A stretch of 64,000 nt of DNA from Sambucus nigra (Eukaryota > Streptophyta > Magnoliopsida > Dipsacales > Adoxaceae), in contig OX422207.1 of the NCBI GenBank assembly GCA_949130495.1, positions 837,253,573-837,317,572 of the forward strand, read 5' to 3'. How positions within the stretch are numbered: the first letter of the stretch is position 1; the number at the start of each line of letters is the position of its first letter. Below are positions 36,626 through 49,242 of the stretch, piece after piece. The position numbers and the translations under genes are program-made. The notes under the pieces are model-generated. The model did no database searches, was not told where the DNA came from, and saw only the letters and a list, made by a program, of their open reading frames with translations.

Positions 36626-37925
36626 ACCCTTAAATGCATGTGGCGGTGCTGGCCCATATGCTGCCGTAACATGGTAAACCTACCCATACTATAATGGCTG
36701 CTGCCCCTAAAGAGGGGCGATAGGTGCTGGAGAGACTAGTGCAGTGGCTCCCTAAGACGAGAATGGTGGGCATTGTCCCTGCGACGCCTGTTGTCCTCCA
36801 TGGCCTCCCTGTCCCTGGGATGCCTAATCCCCCCTCGTGCAAGTCTTTGAAGTGTGTCCCTTCTCACCACTTGTATAAGAATTCCATATAAATGAACCCC
36901 TCTCAACTCGTTGGCCCTGATGGCCTCTGCCCTACTGGCCTTAGCCCAGATGGCCTATGTACTGTTGGCCTTCCTTCCTGACCCTGGCCTTGCTGGCCCT
37001 GTCTTTGAGGATCATCGTACCTCTAAACCTCTTACTCTGATCTGCGGATGCGGTGCCCCTGTGTTGCTGAGCCCCGAACCTTCTACTCCCACTCGCCTTA
37101 CCCTGATGGATAGAAGATTCTCCCCCATGGAATTTTTCCCCTTTGCTCTTCAAAAATCTCCTTTGATCCTGGCAATGAAGAAGTGAGGCATTTGCCAACT
37201 GGTTATAAGTTGTGAAGGCTGGATTCCCCAAAAGGACCTTCCTAATGTCCCACATTCACCTCACAACAAATCTGTCCATCCTCACCCGCTTTGTGCGGAG
37301 ATCCTACTTCGTAAAGTATAAGAGGGTAGTTAATTCCTCTTCGTACTCAGTGATTATACGTCCCTCATGCTTTAACTCGGCAAATCTAGTCCTCATCTCG
37401 GACTGCAAAGCTAGGGGAAAATATTTCGCCTCAAATATCTCCCAGAACTGACTAATGGTGAGGTTTTCCCTTTCCTCCACTGTCGGGACCGCCTCCCACC
37501 ACTGAAAAGTGGCCCTCACCAACCTGAATGAAGATAGCATCTTCTTCTGAAGTGGCGGATAGTCCACCATGTGTAAGTGCCTCTCGATGTCCTTCTTCCA
37601 GCGACTCGTAATCAATATATCAGATCCCCCCAGGAAACTCGAGAGTTTGTCCCTTAACAAAGGCCTCTCTAGCTCGGTCCCATATGTTTCCCGGTTCCTG
37701 GGATGGTATGGCCACCTGCTGTGGTGGTGTTGACTGCTGTTGTGCCTGTGGCAGTGGGAAGTGTTGGAGCATGGCTACCATATCCGTAGAGACTGCCTGA
37801 GACAAAATAATTGCCATATCAGTATGAGTGATAAGTTGTGGGGCATGTGGTTGCTCCTTGTGAGCCTCCTCCTCCTCAACTGGTAGGGCTACAAGCCTCG
37901 GTCTACCCATACACCCGTTTTCCAT
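36626..37925 (-). pseudogene. gag: GypB gag
   Basis: Start ATG at 37925 (MENGCMGRPRL). 37660-37304 holds the gag core FQWWEAVPTVEERENLTISQF and EFAELKHEG-like text. A frame change sits at a G-run near 37633, and stops at about 37304 and 37255. A nucleocapsid-like GEKGHTSKTC lies near 36860-36890, where the two leading cysteines of the knuckle are serines. Confidence 0.72.
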
Positions 37926-38073
37926 CTGAAAGCAAACAAGGTTCGAATTAGTATAAATCGCAAGAATACAATGATTCCTATGTATAGGCTCTACATATCC
38001 AAGGTCGCAACGCAGAACGAACTGAACGCAAACACAGATACTAAGGAAACTAGAACCGTGCTCTAATAAAAAC

Positions 38074-38862
38074 TGTAACAACCCTTATTTTCTCACGTAA
38101 AGGCTGGCCAGACACAATACGTCAAAGATAGGGCTTTCTTGTCAATTAATACCATTCTTAGCATAAAGTAACTATAAAAATGTTATTTTCCCAAAACTTC
38201 TAGATTTGTAAAACAAAGAACACATACACAATAATCCAATATTCCAAACCCCCATAATAATAATAATATCAAACTAGAGTAATAAAATCCCAACCGACAT
38301 ACAATAAACGAGTATCGGGCTTATGCCCTTACAAAAGTTCCAAATAATATATCAGTGAAGCTGGAAAGAACTTATGCTAGAAGTAACTAAATCCGAATCT
38401 GGAGAGCAAGCGAGATCATGGGATTGCTACAGCACAATCCAACTATCCCTGTCTAGGAGCACCTAAGGGGAGAAAACTTTTATTTTTGGGTCATAGCCCG
38501 AGGTGTGTAAGAATTAACTTGAATAATGTATGAATGTAATAATACAATCGATGCACAATAATTATTCCCCCCTTTCGTCACTCACATGCGTATAACATCT
38601 CACCTCTCAGCTAAGTGTGATATCGTTAGCATCCCTATAAATCCCATCTAATGAATGGTGACATCAATTCTATCTGTAAGCAGGTATACCGATAATTAAA
38701 TATTTATATGTGATTCCTACATTTAGTTGTCAACATTTATTTATCTCAGTCTCGTTATTCTTTCAATAAGGAATAAGCATCTATTATGCATTATAGTGTC
38801 TCATGTAGATATATTGTCCATTTCTTTGGACAATTAAATTTATTTAATTCCTGTTCTGTCAG

Positions 38863-38945
<83 letters not shown>

Positions 38946-40734
38946 TTTCATATATTTTTGACACACAAGGGCATTTACCGTTTGTGTCTATTCGTACTCT
39001 ATCGGCATGTCCGAAGGAATTCTCTTATTCCTAAGAGGACATCACAAACACACATACACATTGGGGGCAGTCCCTACGCAAGACACCTCTATACAACCCA
39101 TACCCAGCGGTGATACAGGAACGATCAGCCCCAACACCTACCTCTAGTGGTTGGAGCCTCCACGTAGTACATATAAGGCCTACACATCGTCAAGACCACC
39201 TGTGCTGACTTGTGGTACGCGACCCGAACGTGCAAACCCCCGAGCCTATAGGACCATCCACGAATATGGCATCTTCAAATCATCACATAATAATACATAT
39301 TATTTATATCTATAATATGTATAGGTAATTTCTCTACTATAACCATAATATTCCTCATTTAAAAATTCACTATATTTCTCATTTATTAATAATTTATAAC
39401 CTCATAAATAATTAACTCATTTCAGAAATAATTACTTAATAACTAGTTAAAGGCAATTATTATAAATTCAAGCATGGGTGTAACCTTATTCCATTAATTA
39501 ACCCATAAAATTCACCTTTGTTCCTTCCTTATAATACCATTAACTACTGTTCGTGAAGAATCAAATGCAGTAACCCATAAAGCAGAAATCGAGGCTACAA
39601 CAAAAGCGGGGTTGAGAGAGAAAAAAGACCACGTTGTTCAAATGACCGGGGGTGTCATTCGCACGACATGGAACGTTGTTTAAACGACCTTCCACATCAT
39701 TTGAACTACATCTTGTCATCTTCCACCGCCTTTCTCCCTTTCTAGGTTTCTCAGATGTCCCAAATCCTTAAGATTTCTAGCAGTTCGTAACCCAGAATTT
39801 TCCATGATGTCACCATCATTTAGCCCCAAACAATTTACTAATATTTCCATATAACAATTGAAGTTCCAAATTTACAACTATGTCCGTTTCATACCAATAA
39901 CATTTAATAAGGGCACTACATCTAGATTTCAGTCAATGAAAGGTTAATAAAAATATCTACAATGATTAATGAATTATCCCCAGATAATTATCAAAACTTA
40001 ACAGAAAACTAATAATCAATATAAGGCTTTTGATTCCTAATTTGTGGAATAAACTCTACACGTATATCCTTCCTCTACATGTGGGGTTTCATCATCAAAT
40101 GAAACAGAATAGTCTTCAACCTCATACACTTTAATTTTCAGAAATCTAAAGGTGATAAAATTATGCATTGAGAAATAAATTATAAACAGAGATTATGAAA
40201 GAAAATTCTTGCCTTTAAATTTTGAAGAGGAGAAACCCTTGAAAGCTTTTGATTCCACCTTGTTCTTCCTCTTTTTCCCTCCTTTAGTGTTTCCCTCTTC
40301 TCTCTGTCGTGGCCGCTACTTTGGGTTTTTAATTTTTGATAGTGGGTAAGTGGTTTACCCCCACTTAATCACTCAATTAGTGCTAATCCCGTTTTTGTTT
40401 AAAAGCCTAACTTTTGAACCTCCAAACGGACCCGAATCCATAACTCGATAAGCCCAAAAGTTACCCAACTTATATACTATTGACCCGGGAGCATTTTTAA
40501 AGGCTTAATTCATCTAAATGAGTCCATATGAGTCCCAAAATTTAAGTCAGTAATATATATTTTTAATTTGTGTCACACATAAATTTTGCATTTATCCAAT
40601 ATGACAATTAAATATCATACACATGCACCTTAAATTAGTCACACATAAATATGATTGCATAACTATATTGATTGTGAAATTTCCAAACAAGATTATTTAA
40701 TTATTTACTTTAGATGAAAATACGGGGTATTACA
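38074..40734 (-). repeat. GypB 5' LTR
   Basis: 2661 bp, closing TGTAACA toward the interior and starting TGTAATACCCCG at 40734 on minus. Contains a long TA run at about 38866-38942 absent from the partner. Confidence 0.82.
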
Positions 40735-41124
40735 TTTCCCAAAATCACTAAAAATATTTTTCATCTATATTTTCAGTAATTAAAATTAGGAAAGTCAAAA
40801 TTTTCAACCAATATGTATATGAACTAATATATATTCCAATAAAAATATCAAACAGTGAAACTAATATTTCATTAAAATTTGAAAAAAAAAATTCTTCAAA
40901 TAGATATTTCACCAACAATTGCAATTTAATTGATATTCCATCAAGTGTTGGCCAAAAATGAAAATAACAAAATTAATCAAGCATGATCTATCATAACATA
41001 TTCCATCAAACTAATCTATTAATAAATCAAAAAAAGTTTTAAAGAAGATAAGAAGAAGGAGAAATGATAATTAGCTACCATAGGCTCAAGTCGTGACTGA
41101 TGGATTGAGAGAGAAAAGATGATT

Positions 41125-41188
<64 letters not shown>

Positions 41189-41210
41189 TAGAGAGGATTA
41201 GGCAGGGGCT
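40735..41210. other. Non-coding spacer with GT and GA microsatellites
   Basis: AT-rich with no frame. (GT)n at about 41126-41171 passes into (GA)n at about 41172-41190. Confidence 0.6.
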
Positions 41211-41640
41211 TATAACACCCCGTAATTTTGAGGATTTAATATTGAATTATTTTTGGAAGATATAAAAATATTTAAATTGGAGAAACTTAAATTTATAATT
41301 TGGAGAATTTATTTTAGTGGGAAGAATTAATTATATTTGGCGACTTTAAGTCTAATTGTTCGAATTAATGTGTGTCACATTTTGGGGTCGAAATTTGAGA
41401 AAGTTATAAAGTATTTCGGATGACAATTCTGAGTGCGCGGTTGAGTCCGGATGGGTCGAGATAGTTAGAAAAGAGTACCCGGGGATAGTAATTGGGTCTC
41501 AGGTCATTTTTGGGCATAGTCGGGCCCACACGGGGTGATTTGGGCCATTTTAATTAAGTCCATGTGGCCAAAAATGGGATTAGAAGTTTTAAACCTAATT
41601 GAGAGAATGTTGAACGACGGTTAGAAAATTCTAAACCTAA
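41211..41640 (+). repeat. GypC-type LTR, 5' fragment
   Basis: Starts TATAACACCCCG and aligns by eye with 49855-50249 at about 85% (shared blocks near GGCGACTTTAAG and GAGTCCGGATGGG). It stops near 41640, where minus-orientation GypA LTR begins. An 18-base motif is duplicated at about 41590 and 41630 close to the join. Confidence 0.65.
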
Positions 41641-42450
41641 TTGAGAGAATTAACTAATCTTTTTAATCAAATCATTCAAATAAAACATTCACACAGTTTA
41701 TTTATTCTTTTACCCCCTTTAAGTGTGGCTTTCGATTTGGTTGTATTATGTTAAACCGAGTGTTCGGTTATTTTATTGCATTTTAGTTTAGTATATATAA
41801 ACTGAAATGCAATAAAATAACCGAACACTCGGTTTAACATAATACAACCAAATCGAAAGCCGCACTAAAAGGGGGTAAAAGAATAAATAAATACAATTGG
41901 TCTTTCGACCTGAGAGTTACTATAATCTAGATCACAAGAATAGAAGCGTTTAAAAATAAACCTGCATACATCCACAGTTGCTGCAGCAACGTCTGACTCG
42001 AAAGAATCATCATCCAGGTATCCCAGTGTCTGGACACCTATATATATATATATAGCAAGATAGGAGAAAATAGAGAAAAACGGGTTAGAGCCCGAGTTTT
42101 AAAATATTTTAGCAAGTTCATAAATGACATATTTTAAAATATAATTTATCTCATATTTAAATTAGTATCGCACACCCATGAGATACTCCTCACCCCTATT
42201 CTAGTAGTGCGCACCTATCAGATACGTTTTAAACCTACTAGTTAAGCTATCATGCCTCACCAAATGCTAATACCCATCCTATAAAAATCCTCCTACCCAT
42301 GTACTAAAGGCTAAACTTCTCCCCATTCCCAACATTGTTCTACGTTCGTACGTGGGGTGTCTTGCGAAGAGAAATCCAAACAGGGACCCCCTGATACACT
42401 ACTACCTGGAAATGTTGCTCGTCAGGATTCATTAGACCCTCAGCACATAA

Positions 42451-42515
<65 letters not shown>

Positions 42516-43104
42516 CTTATTAGAACCTATAATTCATTTTCATATACATCCGGATATGAATTAACCGGAAGGGAAAATACACCTTATCAGTCTTTTCACA
42601 TCAAATGCATATATTTACTCTATATGATATCTCATCCTCATATATAAGAAATATATTATGCTCAACGAATATAATTATACTTATTACAATCACAAGCATA
42701 ATAACCATCCCACCGAGCTATAACTCGAGGATGCAGTCTCATAGTGCCTATCCGAATCCGGGTTTACTCACTCAACCACGGTACCAAGCCAGACTCAGTC
42801 ATGGTCATGGTAAGAATACACAACAGTGGAGGCGATCATGTTCCCTCTGTAAGTGGAGTACACACCTCGCACTCGTCCGCAGGACGAGATGACCTGGGGA
42901 TATACTCTCCCTGCTCCTCAAGCCAGGGGATTCACCCACATCATGCACCCTATCGGGATCGCACTAGAGAATATATATAACCCGGCCGTTCCAACCTTAC
43001 GCCAAAGGAAAGCCCATGGAATCAGCCTCTAAGATACAAACATACCAATCACACATAGATATATGTGTATTTCTGTATCATATTATATATACTGTAATCA
43101 CATC

Positions 43105-43143
<39 letters not shown>

Positions 43144-44852
43144 CTACGTCACTTCTCAAATATATACATGTATGTAATTGCCAAACTCTCATAGCGATAG
43201 CTAATAATCCCGAACGTTTCCATTCGTAATAGTATATAAGCACTCATACACTTAAAATACTAAACCAAAAAGTATTCTCTTACTTGATATATAACTTTCA
43301 CCTGAATCACTTTTAAGGATTTGTATACTCTCCGAATATACCAATTCATACTAATGAAATGCGTATACTCTCAACTTATTTTAATCGTATAGGTAAAGCG
43401 TTACCTATAAACATAGTCGAAAACGGACCCCGGATAGCCGCTCATGCATCTCTAGCCCCTATCCTCAATTTCCATCCTATTCGCTTCCTAGGATTTACTC
43501 CAAACATATAGGCATTATATGAATATATATTTTCGACACATATAATCTCCCGCCGAAATATTTACCCGAGTGTTACTCATCCCGAACACTCCTACATTAG
43601 TAAGCCCTTGGGTTTTAGTTTCAACTAACCCAAGGTATAAACCTCACTCCGATAATAGTTTAGAGATCCTTTCACTACATCTATGAACCCCAAATATTTA
43701 ACTCCCTAATTTATTTTCCTCCAAACTATTCCTTTAGCGACGCACCATTTTTAAACCTTCCTAACCCCAATTATCTCCCATAATGGCTAGGAATAAATTC
43801 CCCTAATTCGATATTTATTTCCTCAAATAAATAAGATAAAAAACCTAAATTTGGGAATTTATCCCATTTAAACAACACAAGCCGAAACTGCCAAAATATC
43901 TGTAGGGTCGATCGATCGACCCCTGACAGTCTATCGATCGATCGAACATGGCAGCTTCTTCTCCGAGGCCCCTGTTTCGGCCACTAAATCACCCCCAAGC
44001 TTTTATCTCCTCTCCTATCATCATCCAACCTCAAAACAACCATATATACACACATGAAAATGGTTCTAATCATCCTAGAACCCATAACCCACAATTTGTT
44101 TCAATCAATTTACTAAGTTTATCACTTGGATATTATCCTAGGTTTATTCGTTAAACTTTCGAAAACCCATTTTAATTCACGAAAACCTAACCAAAAAATC
44201 TTTGTAGTTATCACTACCAACTACAATATGAGATTTATGCTTAAAGAAATAAAGCAAGTAAACACTTGCCTCGTGGATAAAATTCGACGACCTCGAGTCG
44301 AATCCCGCGGAGTTTGGCCAAAAATCTCCTTTTTCCTCTCCCTTTCTTCCTTTCTCTCTTCTCCTCTTTCTTTTCTCTCGTTTCTTTCTTCTCTTTCACT
44401 CTCTCGTGCCTTATATAGAGTGAAATAAGGGTTTATCCCTTATAAACCCAAAAATGACTCGTTTACTCATTTGCGAGTCCCTATTAGTCCAAACGTCCCC
44501 GGAATCTAAACACTACTCCGGATACTCTATTATGACTATCACGACCCTTCTAAAACCAAAAGTGCACTCAAAATCTCCGTTCGAGTCACTAAACTACAAT
44601 TCATTAATTAAACCCAACACATCTCAATACGAGTTTTTCAATTAAAATATTATCCTTTGTCGCTTTACTCAATTGCGACATGTAATAAAAATAATCTGAA
44701 TCATTTACTTATTCCCAAAAGTAAATGTAACACACATCAGAAAACATCTAACACTCATAAAATCCAAAAATTATTATTCACAGAAACTCCTCAAATTTCC
44801 AAATTACACTCACTTATGTAATTTAAATATCCATAAAAGTGGGGGTATTACA
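41640..44852 (-). repeat. GypA-type LTR in reverse orientation, with a snap-back
   Basis: On minus it starts TGTAATACCCCCAC at 44852 and follows the GypA LTR to near its end, missing roughly the last 160 bases. It contains CA/TA microsatellites (42451-42512, 43107-43140), a GATCGATCGA palindrome pair (about 43911-43944), and the inverted repeat listed separately. Confidence 0.75.
41698..41892. repeat. Snap-back inverted repeat
   Basis: The arm 41698-41793 is repeated in reverse complement at 41797-41892 with about three mismatches and almost no loop. It comprises the LTR stretch from the TTTATTCTTTTACCC block to the GCATTTTAGTTTA block. Confidence 0.88.
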
Positions 44853-45441
44853 TTCTCCCCCCCCCCCCCCCCTTACAATGGAATTTCATCCCCGGAATTC
44901 GGATATGATCGGTACTATCAACCTATAATTGCTACTCACACTTCATCCTGCCCAGACAAGTCGAAAGGCACTAATTTAAATGGTACCCTAGTATATCCTC
45001 GTTCACGGTACCAACCTATCTCAAGGTTTATACTATAACGCACTAGCTTAACCATAAGTTTAACTAAATCTCTACATGCTATGCACTACCTAGATTGTAA
45101 GTTTGAGTCTAGGAATCACATCGCACCTAGTGCTTCTATAACCGCACATAAAAAGAATGAGCCTATAATCGCATCTCTAACGACTCGATTCCCTCGAAAA
45201 TCTAACACTCTAAGCATCCGTTCACCTACAACAGGACATCGAATTTCCCTGAAAAAGGAAGTTACACTAATGCTTGACTACTCCCGTCAGTCTTCTCGCT
45301 CATCTTAGGTGTACTAACTCTTATTGCACCTATACAATTGGGTTATCGCGTGCCTCCTCTGACGTTCAATCCATCGCATAACTAGTCCAAAGCATACTTT
45401 TCATCTTTATATAGTACGCCCCTTCTATTTCAGACGGTATA
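44853..45441 (-). pseudogene. GypA-type pol tail and polypurine tract, reverse orientation
   Basis: A C-run at about 44857-44871 is the expanded purine tract next to the LTR. The next 550 bases are the reverse complement of the end of the GypA interior (13250-13784), and no coding frame survives. It is cut at 45441 by the CACTA-type end. Confidence 0.6.
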
Positions 45442-45869
45442 CACTACACCAAAATAGGTGATTTGTAAGTGTTTTAAACACTTACAAATGCCATTTGCAA
45501 GTGTTTAAAACACTTACAAATCGACGCGTTGCAAAAAAGTGTTCAAAACCGTTGCAAATGTCATTTGCAATTGTTTATTGAGAACACATATCTGTTTCGA
45601 ACAACCGTTACAAAAAAATTTGTAAGTGTTCTGAACACTTGTCTATTAAACTTTTGCAAGTGTTTTAAACACTTGCAAAATTTTCATTTGCGAGTGTTTA
45701 GAACACTTACAAAATTCAGCAACCTTTTTTAATTTACAACGGTTATAAACACTTGCAAAAGAAAATATAAATATATATTTATTTGTAACGGTCCAAACAC
45801 TTACAAATATTAATATGTAAGGGGAACAATGTTCATTTTGTAAGTGTTATAAACACTTACATAAGTTAA

Positions 45870-45870
<1 letters not shown>
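45442..45870 (+). mobile_element. CACTA-type transposon terminus with subterminal repeats
   Basis: Starts CACTACACCAAAATAGG. It is followed by about ten copies, in both orientations, of a motif built on TTTGTAAGTGTTTTAAACAC, many forming perfect palindromes. A CACTA-starting terminus plus dense subterminal repeats is the structure of En/Spm (CACTA) elements, where the repeats bind the transposase. ATA (45439-45441) would be the left three-base target copy. The opposite end is not in the window, so the element is truncated here or its end lies beyond the GypC insertion. Confidence 0.65.
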
Positions 45871-45924
<54 letters not shown>

Positions 45925-45931
45925 CCACCAC

Positions 45932-46552
45932 TCTTTAAATAAGGTGAAAAGCGCTTTCGTTGCTAACTTTTCACTGAAACCGTAGTGAAAGCGATGCGTT
46001 GGCATACCCCGGCTTATGCGGAGTCAGCAACTCCCCCCTATCACTTAAAGACAAGGAAGGTGGGTTTTCTGGTTTACCCAACAACCATTTTTACAATATT
46101 CGGGTTGGTGCGGTTACCCTATAAACCGTTATTACAAGCTTTCAAATAATATGAATGAAAAGGGGTTCTTCGTTGAAGCGCATGAATCTGGAGCTGTAGA
46201 TGTCGTCTGTTGAAGTCCTCTGTTCCTCTGCTCCTGAGTGTGTTCTTTACTCAAATAAGGGGTGAAAGTGCGAATCACGCGTTCACCTTTTCTGTCACCG
46301 CCGGTTTGGATGCGGCTTAACCATCGTTTATCCACAGATGCTACTTTGAAACGGAGGGGAACGCATCCCTTAGAAGCTGCATGAGCACTTTAACCAAAGA
46401 ATGTAGGTCATAGCTAAATAAAAGGAGCATTACTTCGAACCAAAAAGAAAGAAATCCAATTTGGAGTACTAACCAAAGGAGTGGCACTTGAAACGTAGAA
46501 AGACCAAAAACCCAGCCTCTTGCTGTACGAGATTCTCATTCGATTTTCCAAG

Positions 46553-46555
<3 letters not shown>
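45932..46555. other. Compositionally distinct island, possible organelle DNA
   Basis: About 620 bases of clearly higher GC than the surroundings. On both sides lies a TA run followed by TTATCCACCAC (45921-45931 and 46596-46606), a long direct duplication around the insert. The text style (for example ATGCGGAGTCAGCAACTCCC) reminds me of plant mitochondrial intergenic DNA, but no gene is recognised in it. Confidence 0.4.
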
Positions 46556-46599
<44 letters not shown>

Positions 46600-46670
46600 C
46601 CACCACATACCACCAACCTCACATATAACAAAAAATAAAAATGGCTAAAAACATAACCATTATATCCAAA

Positions 46671-46946
46671 CACTTTCATACAATACTTCAGGATATGTTC
46701 GCCATAAATAAACACTCTCATCAAGAAAGGAAGCAAGAACACCAAACGTATATATTAAGTATTCTCCTTAACAAACCTCATATATCTAGTTATTGTATCC
46801 AAATACACATGTGCCACAACCCTATTAGTATTCCTATCGGAATTCCTATCGGCTAAATGACTCTCCAAGTGCATAAAAAATGAAATCAGAGCTTCTACCA
46901 CTTCAGCATTCCTATCGGCAGAAGATGAAATGACACTACCAATAAG
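46671..46946 (-). pseudogene. Exportin-T (PAUSED-like) gene fragment
   Basis: Minus-strand reading from 46946 gives SSSADRNAEVVEALISF, then VVAHVYLDTITRYMRFVKEN, and after a one-frame slip near 46757 VLASFLDESVYLW. Plant exportin-T (the tRNA exporter, a HEAT-repeat karyopherin called PAUSED in Arabidopsis) has, as I recall it, a matching run of DRN, a helix pair, an RYMKF-like helix and FLDE. Only about 90 residues of a protein near 1000 are present. There is no start or end, so it is a captured fragment. Confidence 0.6.
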
Positions 46947-47261
46947 AGTATGTTAAAAACGTGAGTAACATCAAGAAAATCAAATTTAGTAATAGTTTTA
47001 TGCGATTGTGGACATAAACAAATAAGTGACCCTTAAAAGGCAAGCACATGGGTCCAAGAAAAAAACATTAAAACTAAAGGGGGATAACCCAACAAGGGTT
47101 GTAACATTTACACATACTTGACAGTTACAACTATTATATATACGACCTCTACCATAAAATTTGTAGTTCACAAGTAATATAGGATATGGATGTAGACTAT
47201 CACAAGTGATAAAATTTGTCATTTATTTAGAGTTGACTTCTTACATCACTAACCAACTAAA

Positions 47262-47411
47262 ATGGGATGAGTGTTAGACAGTGTACCTGAAAGCTACCCA
47301 TTAATGAACGTGTGAAGCGCATAACCACTTGACTGCACTATGAGTGTAAGAAATTCCCCACTATTCAAGAATTTCTTAGACGAACCTATGTCTACACTAT
47401 AAAAATCATTG
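47262..47411 (-). pseudogene. Beta-galactosidase (GH35) exon fragment
   Basis: Minus reading from 47411 gives YSVDIGSSKKFLNSGEF, then LTLIVQSSGYALHTFING, a TAG stop, and LSGTLSNT. Plant BGAL proteins carry a SVDIG...LIVQSTGHA.HVFINGQLSG segment in the C-terminal half, which this follows closely. About 48 residues remain. A GGTACA after the serine codon may be an exon border. Not functional. Confidence 0.7.
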
Positions 47412-48510
47412 AAAACTGAGATTTTATAACACATGACCATATGCATTCATCTTATATGTTAATGTTATCATTCAAGAAGAAATACAAACAAGAAATACCA
47501 CTTTAGCCTCCTGTTTTGTTTTTTTTGTTATATTGATGTAGCTGATGTTTTCTTTATTATTATGCCACTCTCTTTCTCTCTATTCAAACATGTTTTTCTA
47601 TTCTTTTAATTATACTGAATCTAAATACTAAAATTGTAATTTTTCTTAAAAGAATATGTATATAATCATCATATGATATTATTTTAGTGTCGTATCCTTG
47701 CCGCATCCGAACTTTAATTTTTCCAATCTTTCGTGTCACCGTATCATATCGTATTGTATCGGACCTTGTACTAAGTATTTCTATTTGTGTAACATAGATA
47801 TTAGCCCCTTATTACCGGATCACAAAACCGCCAAGGTAAAAAGACCTGAACAACATGATAAAGTCAACCAATGAAAAAAGATAAATAAAAATAGATACTA
47901 TCCGCGCGCCAGCCTACGAAAAGTCCTCTTGAGCAGCAAAGATTATGACACTACACAAAAGCAGGGTTATAATACCATATCCAACATCACATAAAAAGTT
48001 ATGTAAATAAATATACTATCCATAAATGGCACCTATAACAAGACTACTATGATTGTACTCGTCCTAGTTTGAATCATTTTGTAATGTTTAGAAAGTTCAC
48101 AAATTATTTTGCAGCCAGTATTATTCTTTTCATCTCAACCATTATTCCACACAAATTATGATCTCAACAATATTTTGTCTCCATATTCAAAACTGATCTG
48201 CCTTTAACTTCTATATATTACAAAATTACCATAAATTGATAGTTTTATAAGGAAAAATAAGTATAGTGCTGAAGCACGAGTAATATGAATATAATACATC
48301 TTTGTTTACAACAATTTACTACTCAAACTGACTATTAGTTGTATAGTACACTATATCTGAAAAAGCAGGTTAATTTGGATGTGCATTTGCAATGAAAATA
48401 TTGTGTCCCGAATTTAGGTCCCAAGTATGCGTCATGTCCACATGGTACCATGTGTTAAATGAATACACAACACTTGATTCTCTCTCTAATTAAAGTAATG
48501 ACAAGGAAGT
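47412..48510. other. Spacer between captured gene fragments
   Basis: Probably intron-like and unassigned sequence. One short minus-strand frame near 48400-48460 (YHVDMTHTWDL) could be another exon piece but matches nothing I can name. Confidence 0.3.
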
Positions 48511-48690
48511 AATTACCAATTGATATCAAGGATTGACATTTGATTTTGCAAGAACCAAATTGAAGTATGGCTTCCCAGATAGAGGCCAAACTTTGTCATC
48601 TTCTGATTCTTCCGCCACGGAATTCAACACAGATTTGCAGATTTTCGACAGGTTGAGTATCCTCTGCTTCCTCCACCTGATATCTATAAA
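48511..48690 (-). pseudogene. B3-domain gene exon fragment
   Basis: After an acceptor-like CAG (complement of 48691-48693) the frame reads RWRKQRILNLSKICKS, an acidic linker, then VWPLSGKPYFNLVLAKSN, a stop, and YQLVI. A KPYF.VVLAKS.V.PKYQLVIP run opens the B3 DNA-binding domain in one plant family, and here the lysine position between P and YQLVI is a TGA. Splice-site text is kept, so capture was at the DNA level. Confidence 0.5.
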
Positions 48691-48819
48691 CTGAAAATAA
48701 TATATTATTCCTAGTACTGTCCATACTGTTTAGAATATTATAAAGCTCTCAAATATTTGTATGTCAATACAAAAGACTGTTGGAAGCAGATACATCAACC
48801 TGACACTTATACTACTAAC

Positions 48820-48927
48820 CTTAAGCTCAGTCTCATGAACTGTTAAACAACATGAATGTGATTGTATAGTTATGATGTCTTCCTCATTCTTAGCCAACTC
48901 TTTTTTATTTAGTGGCCTCTTACGAAC
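48820..48927 (-). pseudogene. Kinesin-13 motor domain, second exon of the fragment
   Basis: A 36-codon exon from an acceptor TTTACAG (ending at 48928) to a donor GTTAGT (from 48819). It reads [17 protein letters not shown] and ends LTVHETELK, the first strand region of the kinesin-13 motor, which depolymerises microtubules. It joins in phase 0 to 49243-49437, so the splice gives [14 protein letters not shown], the expected motor start. The next motor exons (P-loop, switch regions) are absent. Confidence 0.85.
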
Positions 48928-49002
48928 CTGTAAACATATAACCATTCAATTGTCACCGCATATTAGAGAAAAAGGTGGTAACTCAATCCATTGTATCATA
49001 AA

Positions 49003-49200
49003 GTTCGGGGTAAAATATGATTCAACGCGGTGAAAAGTAATACGGTGAAATACGTTTTCACCTCTTTAAAATCAAATATTTGTTGGGTTGACATTGTGAA
49101 TAAGTGCACACTCTATAATTATGAAATTTTAATTTAAATAGGTGAAAACGTATTTCACCATATTACTTTTCACCGCGTTGAAACATATTTTACTCCGAAC
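49003..49200. mobile_element. MITE with 60-bp inverted terminal repeats in a kinesin intron
   Basis: The left arm from 49003 (GTTCGGGGTAAAATATG) is mirrored by the right arm ending at 49200, with a few mismatches over about 60 bases. The total is 198 bp with no coding capacity. It makes up most of the 315-bp intron between the two kinesin exons. The target duplication is not clear. Confidence 0.8.
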
Positions 49201-49242
49201 CAAACGGACCCTTAAAGAGAAAAAAGGTAGGAAAAAACGTAC

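Larger units (their letters stand above)
30690..40734 (-). mobile_element. Ty3/gypsy chromovirus GypB
   Basis: Two LTRs (about 30690-33297 and 38074-40734) enclose a minus-strand gag, protease, RT, RNase H, integrase and chromodomain, the order of plant chromoviruses (Tekay/Del type). On minus the LTRs start TGTAATA, a purine tract (TTAGGGGGTAAGAA) precedes 33297, and a decayed Met-type primer site (TTATTAGAGC) follows the right LTR at about 38063. A possible TSD TTTCC lies at 30685-30689 and 40735-40739, with the LTR's outer end apparently eroded on the left. Stops, frame changes and altered active sites make it inactive. Confidence 0.83.

Noticed and set aside
42357..42980. Plus-strand frames in the reversed LTR
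   Set aside because: They cross CA and TA microsatellites and the reverse complement of non-coding GypA LTR.
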